Positions 10,981 to 17,892 of a stretch of 64,000 bases of DNA are shown piece by piece. The stretch is from Kitasatospora sp. CB01950 (lineage in GTDB: Bacteria; Actinomycetota; Actinomycetes; Streptomycetales; Streptomycetaceae): the NCBI RefSeq assembly GCF_001905465.1, contig NZ_LISX01000007.1, positions 134,891 through 198,890 of the forward strand. The letters are read 5' to 3'. Below the pieces are notes generated by a model. It saw nothing but the letters and a program-made list of their open reading frames with translations. It had not been told where the DNA came from and ran no database searches. Each line of letters opens with the position of its first letter. The first letter of the stretch is position 1. Position numbers and translations under genes: made by a program.

Positions 10981-11622
10981 ATGAGCAGGATCGTGATTTT
11001 CGGCGCGGGCGGACGGGTCGGCCGGGCGGCGGTCGCGGAGGCGGTCGGCCGCGGGCACCGCGTCACGGCGGTGGTCCGGGACCCAGCCAAGTACCCGGAG
11101 CTGGACGGGATTTCGGGCGTGACGGTGGTGTCCGGCGACGCCACCGACGCGGACGCCGTCGCCCGGGTCGCGGCCGGCCACGACGCCGCGATCAACGCCT
11201 CGGTGCGCCTGGACGTCCCGTCCGAGACGTACTTCACCGCCGCCGCGCGGGCCCTGGTCACCGGCCTGAACGCCGCCGGGGTCGGCCGCCTGCTGGTGCT
11301 GGGCATCGCCACCACGCTGGAGACCGCGCCCGGCGTCCGCCTCATGGACGACCCCGAATTCCCCGAGCAGTACCGGACGTTCGCCCAGGGCCACGTCGCC
11401 GAGTTCGACCTGCTCACCGCCGAGGCCGCCCCCCTCGACTGGCTGATGGTGGTCCCGCCCATGGACCTCACCGCCGACGCCCCGACCACCGGCCGCTACG
11501 TCACCGCCGTCGGCGCCGTCACCGGCACCGGCCGCATCTCCCACCCCGACCTCGCCGCCGCCCTTCTCGACGAGATCGACGCCCCCAAGCACCACGCCGC
11601 CCAACTGGCCGTCTCGCACTGA
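10981..11622 (+). CDS. NmrA/atypical-SDR NAD(P)H-binding protein
   Basis: A 213-residue single-domain atypical short-chain dehydrogenase. The N-terminal IVIFGAGGRVGR gives the GxxGxxG dinucleotide loop (about 6-14), and VVSGDATDADAVARV is the usual second-strand region. No YxxxK catalytic pair is evident, as in many NmrA-like or flavin-reductase-like sensors and quinone/NADPH-binding proteins. The ATG at 10981 has GAGGAGGAGCC directly upstream. It is divergent from the HxlR gene, which probably controls it. Likely role is NAD(P)H-dependent reduction or redox sensing in the cytoplasm; the substrate is unknown. Confidence 0.88.
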   Translation: MSRIVIFGAGGRVGRAAVAEAVGRGHRVTAVVRDPAKYPELDGISGVTVVSGDATDADAVARVAAGHDAAINASVRLDVPSETYFTAAARALVTGLNAAGVGRLLVLGIATTLETAPGVRLMDDPEFPEQYRTFAQGHVAEFDLLTAEAAPLDWLMVVPPMDLTADAPTTGRYVTAVGAVTGTGRISHPDLAAALLDEIDAPKHHAAQLAVSH

Positions 11623-11682
11623 CGGTTCAGACGCCGCCCGCAACGGCAACCGGAAACGGCCGGCCGGTGGCGAAGGCCGACG

Positions 11683-12066
11683 TCATCGTGCGGCGTCCTG
11701 GACCGGCTCTCCGTCGGCGTCGCTGAGCCCGAGCCGCAGGTGCTCGGTGTGGTAGACGGCCTGGTCGAGCAGTTCGGCGACGTGGTTGTCGTACAGCGCG
11801 TAGACCACCGAGCGGCCCTTACGGGTACCGACGACCAGGCCGAGGTTGCGCAGCAGCCGCAGCTGGTGGGAGCAGGCGGACTGTTCCATACCGACGGCGT
11901 GGGCGAGTTCGGTGGCCGCGCAGGGCCCTTCGCGCAGGCGGGCGAGGATCAGCAGGCGCGACGGCGTGGCCAGGGCCTGGAGGGTGGTGGCCACGCGGGC
12001 GGCGTTGTCGGCGTCCAGGCGTGCACGCGGGACGGCGTTCTCGGCGGGGGCGGCTCCATGACCCAT
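11683..12066 (-). CDS. ArsR/SmtB-family metal-sensing repressor, NmtR-like
   Basis: A 127-residue ArsR-type winged-helix repressor. The recognition region is AATELAHAVGMEQSACSHQLRLLRNLGLV (about 50-78). The C-terminal helix carries D93-x-H95, then H106-x2-H109, which is the alpha-5 metal site pattern D-x-H-x10-H-x2-H. The run YDNHVAELLDQAVYHTEHL closely resembles mycobacterial NmtR, a nickel/cobalt sensor, so Ni(II)/Co(II) (or Zn(II)) is the expected ligand. It is divergent from a P1B-4 metal-efflux ATPase and shares one palindromic operator with it. A TAGTAT -10 box ends seven bases before the ATG, so the gene is probably leaderless. Metal binding would release the repressor and induce efflux. 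Confidence 0.93.
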   Translation of the reverse strand: MGHGAAPAENAVPRARLDADNAARVATTLQALATPSRLLILARLREGPCAATELAHAVGMEQSACSHQLRLLRNLGLVVGTRKGRSVVYALYDNHVAELLDQAVYHTEHLRLGLSDADGEPVQDAAR

Positions 12067-12072
12067 GGGGCA

Positions 12073-12119
12073 ATACTACAGATCACGCATGAAGGAGTGT
12101 TCATGCGTTCCTGTATTGT
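12073..12119. promoter_or_regulatory. Divergent metal-responsive promoter pair with central operator
   Basis: A perfect 9-6-9 inverted repeat, ACGCATGAA (12085-12093) and TTCATGCGT (12100-12108), lies between two outward-facing -10 boxes. These are TAGTAT for the ArsR gene (read leftward, 12078 to 12073) and TATTGT for the ATPase gene (12114-12119). CAATAC-type sequence at both ends extends the symmetry. ArsR-family operators typically have this form, so one bound dimer could block both promoters. Confidence 0.72.
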
Positions 12120-12171
12120 CGGAAGCATCGTCGTACCGCCCCACGGCCTGCGTGAAGGGGTCCCGTCCGCC

Positions 12172-14202
12172 ATGCCTTCCTCCACCCTGATCGAGCGCCC
12201 TGTCCGGGCGCCCGCGACTGCCGACGCGGCGCCCCGGCGGCGCACCCGGGTCTTCGCGTTGCCGGAGGTCCGGTGGGCCGCGGCGTCGCTGGTGCTGTTC
12301 CTGGCGGCGCTGCCGTTGCAGCCGGCCGGCGCCCCGGCCTGGACCTGGGGCCCGTTGTTCGCGCTCGCCTACGCCACCGGCGGGTGGGAGCCCGGGTGGG
12401 CGGGGCTGCAGGCGCTGCGCGAGAAGACGCTCGACGTCGACCTGCTGATGATCGTGGCGGCGCTGGGTGCGGCGGCGGTCGGGCAGGTGATGGACGGCGC
12501 GCTGCTGATCGTCATCTTCGCCACCTCCGGCGCACTGGAGGCGATCGCCACCGCGCGCACCGCCGACTCGGTGCGCGGCCTGCTCGACCTCGCCCCGGCC
12601 ACGGCGACACGGCTGCTGGACGACGGCGGCGAGGAGAGCGTCCCGCTGGAGGAGCTGGCCGTCGGCGACACCGTGCTGGTGCGCCCGGGCGAGCGGATCG
12701 GCGCGGACGGGCGGGTCCTGGACGGCGCGAGCGACGTCGACCAGGCGACCATCACCGGCGAGCCGCTGCCGGTGGCCAAGCACGTGGGCGACGAGGTGTT
12801 CGCCGGCACGCTGAACGGCACCGGCGCGCTGCGGGTGAAGGTCGAGCGGGACGCCTCGGACTCGGTGATCGCCCGGATCGTGAAGATGGTCGAGGAGGCC
12901 TCCGGGACCAAGGCCCCCACCCAGCTGTTCATCGAGAAGGTCGAACAGCGGTACTCGCTGGGCATGGTCGCCGCCACCCTGCTGGTGTTCGCGGTCCCGC
13001 TGCTGATCGGGGCCGCCTTCACCGACTCGCTGCTGCGCGCGATGACCTTCATGATCGTCGCCTCGCCGTGCGCGGTGGTCCTGGCCACCATGCCGCCGCT
13101 GCTGTCCGCGATCGCCAACTCCGGTCGGCACGGCGTGCTGGTGAAGTCCGCCGTCGTCATGGAGCGCCTCGGGCAGGTCGACGCCGTCGCCCTCGACAAG
13201 ACCGGCACCCTCACCGAGGGCACCCCGCGCGTCACCGACGTCCGCCCGCTGGCCGGCGCCGGGGTGACGGAGGAACGGTTGCTGGTGCTGGCCGCCTCGG
13301 CCGAGCACCCCAGTGAGCACCCGCTCGCCCGCGCCGTCGTGGACGCCGCCCGCATCCGCCGCCTCCCCCTCGCCGTCCCGGAGGAGTTCGCCTCCACCCC
13401 CGGCGTCGGCGTCCGCGCCACCGTCGACGGCCGCACGGTGGCCGTCGGCGCTCCCGCCCGCCTCCTCGGCTCCGCCGACCCGGCCGCAGACCCCGCCGCA
13501 GACCCCGCCGCCGCCGCCCGCGCCGCCGCCGTGGCCGTGGCCGTGGCCGTGGCCGCCGAGCTGGAGGAGGCTGGCCGCACCGCCGTCGTCGTCGAGGCCG
13601 ACGGCGTCCCGGTGGGCGTCCTGGGCATCGCCGACCGCCTGCGCCCCGACGCCGCCGCCACCGTCGGCGCGCTGGCCTCGCTCACCGGCACCGCCCCGGT
13701 CCTGCTGACCGGCGACAACCCGCGCGCCGCGAAGCGCCTGGCCGAGGAGGCCGGCATCGCCGACGTCCGCGCCGGGCTGCTCCCGCAGGACAAGGTCGCC
13801 GCCGTCAAGGAACTGGAGGCCGCCGGACGCAAGGTCCTGGTGGTCGGCGACGGCGTCAACGACGCCCCCGCCCTGGCCGCCGCCCACACCGGCATCGCCA
13901 TGGGCCGGGCCGGCTCCGACCTCGCCCTGGAGACCGCCGACGCCGTGATCGTGCGCGACGAGCTCGCCACCGTCCCCGCCGTCGTCGCCCTCTCCCGCCG
14001 CGCCCGCTCCCTGGTCGTGCAGAACCTCGTGATCGCGTCGGTGTTCATCACCGTCCTGGTGGTCTGGGACCTGGTCGCCACCCTGCCCCTGCCGCTGGGC
14101 GTGCTCGGCCACGAGGGCTCCACCGTCGTCGTCGGCCTCAACGGCCTGCGCCTGCTGCGCGACGCGGCCTGGAAGCGCGCCGCCGCCGAGGGCCGGCGAT
14201 GA
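12172..14202 (+). CDS. P1B-4-type heavy-metal translocating ATPase (Co/Ni/Fe efflux)
   Basis: A 676-residue P-type ATPase that would pump a transition metal out of the cytoplasm. Motifs are TGE (about 195), SPCAVV in the sixth helix region (about 297), DKTGT with the phosphorylated Asp (about 341), GDGVNDAP hinge, and HEGST near the C terminus. SPC together with HEG[GST]T marks subgroup P1B-4 (CoaT/CtpD/CtpJ-like), which handles Co(II), Ni(II) or Fe(II). No N-terminal HMA CxxC domain is present, as usual for this subgroup. A VAVAVAVAAEL tract near residue 455 is low-complexity. An upstream ATG at 12103 has an AAGGAG but lies inside the operator and upstream of the inferred transcription start, so 12172 is preferred. 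The downstream ferredoxin-like gene overlaps by 4 bp. Confidence 0.94.
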   Translation: MPSSTLIERPVRAPATADAAPRRRTRVFALPEVRWAAASLVLFLAALPLQPAGAPAWTWGPLFALAYATGGWEPGWAGLQALREKTLDVDLLMIVAALGAAAVGQVMDGALLIVIFATSGALEAIATARTADSVRGLLDLAPATATRLLDDGGEESVPLEELAVGDTVLVRPGERIGADGRVLDGASDVDQATITGEPLPVAKHVGDEVFAGTLNGTGALRVKVERDASDSVIARIVKMVEEASGTKAPTQLFIEKVEQRYSLGMVAATLLVFAVPLLIGAAFTDSLLRAMTFMIVASPCAVVLATMPPLLSAIANSGRHGVLVKSAVVMERLGQVDAVALDKTGTLTEGTPRVTDVRPLAGAGVTEERLLVLAASAEHPSEHPLARAVVDAARIRRLPLAVPEEFASTPGVGVRATVDGRTVAVGAPARLLGSADPAADPAADPAAAARAAAVAVAVAVAAELEEAGRTAVVVEADGVPVGVLGIADRLRPDAAATVGALASLTGTAPVLLTGDNPRAAKRLAEEAGIADVRAGLLPQDKVAAVKELEAAGRKVLVVGDGVNDAPALAAAHTGIAMGRAGSDLALETADAVIVRDELATVPAVVALSRRARSLVVQNLVIASVFITVLVVWDLVATLPLPLGVLGHEGSTVVVGLNGLRLLRDAAWKRAAAEGRR

Positions 14203-14630
14203 GCCGCCGCTCCCGCGAGAAGGCAGCCGCCCCCGCCGCCGGGGCGGCGGCCCGCTGCACCGTCACCGTCTGCCGCGGCTGCTGCTGCGGCACCCCGAAG
14301 ATCCCCCGCATCGACCACGCCGCCCAGCTCACCGGCCTGCGCGCCGCGCTCGCCACGACGGCGACCGTGCGGCCCGTGGGCTGCCTGGACGCGTGCGAGC
14401 ACGGCAACGTCATCGTCGTCCAGCCCTCCGCGCAGGGCCGCAAGGCCGGTGGGCGGCCGGTGTGGCTCGGCCTGGTCAACGACCTGGACGCCTCCGCCGA
14501 CATCACCGCCTGGATCGAGGCCGGCGGCCCCGGCCTCGCCGACATGCCCGCGATCCTCGACCTCTACGTCTTCAGCCCCTCCCGCCGCATCCGCGACCAG
14601 CTCGACGGCCGACCCGCCACCGCCACCTGA
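14199..14630 (+). CDS. Thioredoxin-like (2Fe-2S) ferredoxin-type protein
   Basis: A 143-residue protein of the thioredoxin-fold [2Fe-2S] ferredoxin type. Cysteines C25, C28-C30 (VCRGCCCG) and C62, C66 (GCLDACEHGN) give the N- and C-terminal ligand pairs of this fold. The remainder has the expected Trp-rich C-terminal segment. Its ATG overlaps the ATPase stop (ATGA), so it is translationally coupled to the metal exporter. Possible roles are a metal/iron-sulphur accessory or redox partner of the efflux system. The cluster of three adjacent cysteines is unusual and could bind the exported metal; both ideas are inference. Confidence 0.82.
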   Translation: MSRRSREKAAAPAAGAAARCTVTVCRGCCCGTPKIPRIDHAAQLTGLRAALATTATVRPVGCLDACEHGNVIVVQPSAQGRKAGGRPVWLGLVNDLDASADITAWIEAGGPGLADMPAILDLYVFSPSRRIRDQLDGRPATAT

Positions 14631-14728
14631 CGGTCCGTCAGCTCTTCGGCGCGGCGAGGCCTTCTGACCTGCGGTGGCGTCCTAGGGTGGGGGCCGCCGT
14701 CGCAGCCGGATCGTGGAGGAGGTCGGAG

Positions 14729-15160
14729 ATGACCGGGGCCGCTGGCGTTACCCCGCCGCCGCAGGTGTGGCCGACGTTGCGGGCGCGGGACGCCCGGGCG
14801 TTGATCGCGTTCCTGGTCGAGGCGTTCGGGTTCGAGGCGACGTCCGTGTACACGGACGGGGACCGGGTGCTGCACGCGGAGTTGGCGTGGCCGCCCGGCG
14901 GGGGGATCATGCTCGGCTCGGCGAAGGAGCCCTCGTCGGAGGCCGGGGGCGACTCGTGGCCGCTCAAGCCCGGCACGTTCGGCGCGTACGTGGTGACGGA
15001 CGACCCGGACGGGCTGTTCCGGCGGGCGGTCGCCGCGGGGGCGCAGGTGACGGCGGAGCTGCACGACACCGACTACGGTTCGCGGGACTTCACGGTGCGC
15101 GACCCGGAGGGCAACCGCTGGTCGTTCGGCACCTACCGGGGCGAGCCCCGCAAGCACTGA
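14729..15160 (+). CDS. VOC (glyoxalase/bleomycin-resistance fold) family protein
   Basis: A 143-residue vicinal-oxygen-chelate protein of the two-beta-alpha-beta-beta-beta-module type. Typical elements are WPTLRARDARALIAFLVEAFGFEATSVYTDGDRVLHAELAWPPGG at the N terminus and FTVRDPEGNRWSFGTY at the C terminus. Putative metal or substrate residues are H48 and E-containing DPEGN. Members include glyoxalases, dioxygenases and antibiotic-binding proteins, and the specific role is not predictable. The ATG at 14729 is preceded by GGAGGAGGTCGGAG. A TAGGGT -10-like box lies about 45 bp upstream (about 14682). The DinB-like gene follows after 35 bp and may be co-transcribed. Confidence 0.9.
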   Translation: MTGAAGVTPPPQVWPTLRARDARALIAFLVEAFGFEATSVYTDGDRVLHAELAWPPGGGIMLGSAKEPSSEAGGDSWPLKPGTFGAYVVTDDPDGLFRRAVAAGAQVTAELHDTDYGSRDFTVRDPEGNRWSFGTYRGEPRKH

Positions 15161-15195
15161 TCGCACTGTCGGAGGGGTCTGACAGGCTGTCGGCC

Positions 15196-15756
15196 ATGAC
15201 GACCGAACCGACGCCCCCGCCGCAGCACCTCTCCCCCGCCTGGACGGATGCGGAGAGCCGCACCACCCCGCCGCTGGTCGGCGACGAGCGTGAACTCCTC
15301 ACCGCCTTCCTGGACTTCCACCGCGAGACCTTCGCGCTGAAGTGCGCGGGCGTCCCGGCGGAGCGGCTGTCCGACCTCGCGGTGCCGCCCTCGGGGCTGA
15401 GCCTGCACGGGCTGGTGCGGCACCTGGCGGGGGTCGAGCAGTGGTGGCTGGAGATCCAGTTCGCCGGCGACGAGAGCCGGCCGCTCCAGTTCTACTCCGA
15501 CGACGACCCGGACCAGGACTTCGAACGCCTGGACGGCGACTTCGCCGAGGCCCTCGCCGTCTGGCGCGCCCAGGTCGAGACCTCCCGCCGGATCGTCGCC
15601 GAGGCCCCCTCCCTCGACGCCACCGGCATCCAGAAGTCCACCGGCCAACCGGTCTCCCTGCGCCGCATCCTCCTGGGCATGCTCGCCGAGTACGCCCGCC
15701 ACAACGGCCACGCCGACCTGCTCCGCGAACGCATCGACGGCTCGACCGGCTACTGA
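15196..15756 (+). CDS. DinB-superfamily (DUF664-type) protein
   Basis: A 186-residue DinB-like four-helix protein. ELLTAFLDFHRETFALKCAGVPAERLSDLAVPPSGLSLHGLVRHLAGVEQWW is the characteristic first half, and EYARHNGHADLLRERIDG near the C terminus supplies the second set of histidines. Together they form the family's metal site. Actinobacterial members include mycothiol-dependent thiol transferases, but many are uncharacterised. The start at 15196 follows GGAGGGG at moderate distance. Its position 35 bp after the VOC gene suggests a small detoxification operon. Confidence 0.9.
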   Translation: MTTEPTPPPQHLSPAWTDAESRTTPPLVGDERELLTAFLDFHRETFALKCAGVPAERLSDLAVPPSGLSLHGLVRHLAGVEQWWLEIQFAGDESRPLQFYSDDDPDQDFERLDGDFAEALAVWRAQVETSRRIVAEAPSLDATGIQKSTGQPVSLRRILLGMLAEYARHNGHADLLRERIDGSTGY

Positions 15757-15846
15757 GGCGGGCGCGCGCCGAGGAACCGAACGACCGGTTGACCGAATCC
15801 TGTCATTTTTCGGAATCCGTTCGGGCGGGGGTTGTAGCCTGGCAGG

Positions 15847-15921
15847 GTGCTTCTTCTTGTCAGCCGTCGCCACGTGGACCTGCTCCGCGTCACGAGCATG
15901 TCCTGTCGACGCTCCGGCTGA
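15847..15921 (+). CDS. Leader peptide of the actinobacterial cysteine-attenuator type
   Basis: A 24-codon leaderless ORF begins with GTG at 15847 and encodes a peptide with core SRRHVDLLRVTSMSC followed by RRSG and a TGA stop. A TAGCCT -10 box (15835-15840) ends six bases before the GTG, so transcription probably starts at or next to the start codon. Peptides with this RRH-[IV]-DL...C pattern occur in Actinobacteria in front of sulphur-metabolism genes. There, translation of the conserved Cys codon(s) is proposed to sense cysteine supply and steer an attenuator. Only one Cys codon (TGT, 15904-15906) is present, four codons before the stop. The regulated gene would be the oxygenase at 16041. 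The pattern is strong; the sensing mechanism here is inferred. Confidence 0.72.
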   Translation: MLLLVSRRHVDLLRVTSMSCRRSG

Positions 15922-16040
15922 TCGCCCTTCCACCCTCACCAGCCCCTCGCGGTCCACCCGACCGCCCGGGCACCCGCCACCCCGGCACGTCCGGCGCGAC
16001 CCGCCGTGACGGCCGGGCCTTTCCCCGTGGACGCGCACCC
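15922..16040 (+). promoter_or_regulatory. Possible attenuator between leader peptide and oxygenase gene
   Basis: This 119-nt interval begins with a C-rich stretch and ends with a GC-rich segment. Within it CCGCCGT and ACGGCCGG (about 15996-16016) can pair, followed by GCCTTTCCCC, which looks like a weak intrinsic terminator. No gene is seen here. A C-rich tract followed by a sequestering or terminating structure is what leader-peptide attenuation would need, but the fold was judged by eye only. Confidence 0.4.
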
Positions 16041-17057
16041 ATGACGATGCAGCACCCGACCGCTCTCCCCGTCATCGACCTCTCGCTCGCCGACGGCACC
16101 CCCGCCGAGCGCGCCCGGCTCCACCGCGAGCTGCGGGAGGCCGCCACCGGAGTCGGTTTCTTCCAGCTCGTCGGCCACGGCGCGACCGCCGCCGAGACCG
16201 CCGACCTCACCTCCGCGATGCGCGCCTTCTTCGCGCTCCCCGAGGCCGACCGACTGTCCGTCAGCAACCTCAACTCCCCGCATTTCCGCGGCTACACGCG
16301 CACCGGCGACGAACGCACCGGCGGCAGCCGGGACTGGCGCGACCAGCTCGACATCGGCCCCGAACTGCCGCCGCACGTGCCCGCGCCCGGCGAGCCCGCG
16401 TACTGGTGGCTGGAGGGGCCCAACCAGTGGCCCGCCGCGCTCCCGGAGCTGCGCACCGCGTCCCTGCACTGGATCGACCGCCTCGACGAGGTCGCCCGCC
16501 GGCTGCTGCACGAACTCCTCGCCTCGATCGGCGCCCGCCCGGACTTCTACGACGACGCCTTCGCCCCGCACCCCCACCTGCACCTGAAGCTGGTCCGCTA
16601 CCCGGGCACCGCCCCCGACGGCGCCGAACAGGGCGTCGGCACCCACAAGGACTACGGCTTCATCACCCTGCTCCTGCAGGACACCGTCGGCGGCCTCCAG
16701 GTCGAACGCCCCGACGGCACCTTCCTCGACGTCCCCCCGCTGGACGGCGCCTTCGTCGTCAACCTCGGCGAACTCCTCGAAGTCGCCACCGACGGCTACC
16801 TCAAGGCCACCAGCCACCGCGTCCTCTCCCCCTCGGGCGCCCGCGAACGCTACTCCGTCCCGTTCTTCTACAACCCCCGCCTCGACGCCCACATCACCCC
16901 CGTCGACTTCCCGCACGCCCACCACGCACCCGGCATCACCCAGGACCCTTCGAATCCTCTGTATGCAGACTTTGGCGAGAACGAATTGAAGGGATTCAGC
17001 CGAGCCCACCCGGAAGTCACCCGCCGCCACCACGCCGAGCTGCTCCCCCAGGGCTGA
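16041..17057 (+). CDS. 2-oxoglutarate/Fe(II)-dependent oxygenase, isopenicillin N synthase-like
   Basis: A 338-residue non-haem iron oxygenase of the isopenicillin N synthase superfamily. Iron ligands are H202-x-D204 (THKDYG) and H259 (SHRVLSP), and R270-x-S272 (RYSVPFF) binds 2-oxoglutarate. The N-terminal LPVIDLSLADGTPAERARLHRELREAATGVGFFQLVGHG is the conserved DIOX_N region. The substrate is unknown; the cysteine-type leader upstream hints at a sulphur-linked pathway. The start at 16041 has only a weak ribosome-binding site. A 57-base patch (16947-17003) covering the conserved NPLYADFGENELKGFSR segment is strikingly rich in AT-containing rare codons compared with the rest of the gene. Confidence 0.92.
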   Translation: MTMQHPTALPVIDLSLADGTPAERARLHRELREAATGVGFFQLVGHGATAAETADLTSAMRAFFALPEADRLSVSNLNSPHFRGYTRTGDERTGGSRDWRDQLDIGPELPPHVPAPGEPAYWWLEGPNQWPAALPELRTASLHWIDRLDEVARRLLHELLASIGARPDFYDDAFAPHPHLHLKLVRYPGTAPDGAEQGVGTHKDYGFITLLLQDTVGGLQVERPDGTFLDVPPLDGAFVVNLGELLEVATDGYLKATSHRVLSPSGARERYSVPFFYNPRLDAHITPVDFPHAHHAPGITQDPSNPLYADFGENELKGFSRAHPEVTRRHHAELLPQG

Positions 17058-17108
17058 TCGGGGCACCGGCCCGCCCGCCCGGCGGGGCCATGGACCGCCG
17101 GGCGAGAC

Positions 17109-17136
17109 CGGTGTCACACTGCTGGTGTCACAGTGG
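17109..17136 (+). promoter_or_regulatory. GTGTCAC repeats upstream of the MerR gene
   Basis: Two GGTGTCACA-type repeats, 15 bp apart, precede the MerR gene; the second includes TGTCACAGTGG (17126-17136). The same 11-mer occurs at 23690-23700 in front of the beta-oxidation operon. This suggests that the MerR protein controls itself and that operon. Confidence 0.5.
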
Positions 17137-17160
17137 TGCTGGTGTGAGGGCTGGGGTTCG

Positions 17161-17889
17161 ATGGGTGGCGCGGAGCTGCGGTTCACGGTGGACGAGCTGG
17201 CTGCGCGGGCCGGGGTGACGGTCAGGACGTTGCGGTTCTACGGGGCGAAGGGGCTGCTGCCGCCGCCGGAGCTGGGGCCGCGGCGGGTGGGGCTGTACGG
17301 GGCCGAGCACCTGGGGCGGCTGGAGTTGATCGAGGAGTTGCAGCGGCAGGGGCTGACGCTGGCCGCGATCGATCGGTATCTGGCGCAACTTCCGTCGGAC
17401 ATCGGCGAGTTGGACTTGGCGATCCACCGGGCGCTGGTCGCCTCGTGGACGCCGGAGTCGGCGGAGGAGGCCACCCGGGCGCAGCTGGAGCGGCGGACCG
17501 GGCGGGCGCTGTCGGACGCGGACCTGGACGGCCTGGCGGCGATGGGGGCGCTGCACCGCACCGAGGATCCGGACGTGTTCAAGGTGGAGCCGGGGCTGCT
17601 GCCGCTGGGCGTGCGGGTGTTGGACGTGCCGATCCCGTTGGAGACGCTGGTGGCGGCGCGGGCGGTGGTGCGGCTGCACAGCCAGGCGACGGCGCACGAT
17701 CTGCACCGGCTGTTCCGGGACACCGTGTGGCGTCCGTACCGGGAGAGCGACCCGGGGCCGGAGGAGTTGGAGCGGATGCGGGAGTTGACCGACCGGATCC
17801 AGCCGATGGTGGTGCAGGCGCTGGTGACGGCGTTCCAGCGTTCGCTGGCGGAGGAGCTGGCCCGCCCGGCGGAGCGGGCGGGCCAGTAG
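17161..17889 (+). CDS. MerR-family transcriptional regulator
   Basis: A 242-residue MerR regulator. The N terminus, FTVDELAARAGVTVRTLRFYGAKGLLPPPELGPRRVGLYGAEHLGRL, is the winged helix-turn-helix (about 7-55), followed by the dimerisation helix (about 60-90). The long C-terminal region (about 95-242) lacks obvious metal-binding cysteines and probably binds a small organic effector such as an acyl-CoA. It converges on a FadB-like gene, with stops 4 bp apart, and shares a promoter motif with the beta-oxidation operon that gene ends. Control of that operon is therefore the likely role. The ATG at 17161 is preferred over an upstream GTG at 17125, which would add an implausible WCWCEGWG stretch. 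Confidence 0.9.
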   Translation: MGGAELRFTVDELAARAGVTVRTLRFYGAKGLLPPPELGPRRVGLYGAEHLGRLELIEELQRQGLTLAAIDRYLAQLPSDIGELDLAIHRALVASWTPESAEEATRAQLERRTGRALSDADLDGLAAMGALHRTEDPDVFKVEPGLLPLGVRVLDVPIPLETLVAARAVVRLHSQATAHDLHRLFRDTVWRPYRESDPGPEELERMRELTDRIQPMVVQALVTAFQRSLAEELARPAERAGQ

Positions 17890-17892
17890 GGG

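Noticed and set aside
12103-12171. Upstream ATG with AAGGAG as the start of the P1B-4 ATPase
   Set aside because: It falls inside the palindromic operator and upstream of the inferred -10 (12114-12119), so it would not be transcribed from that promoter.
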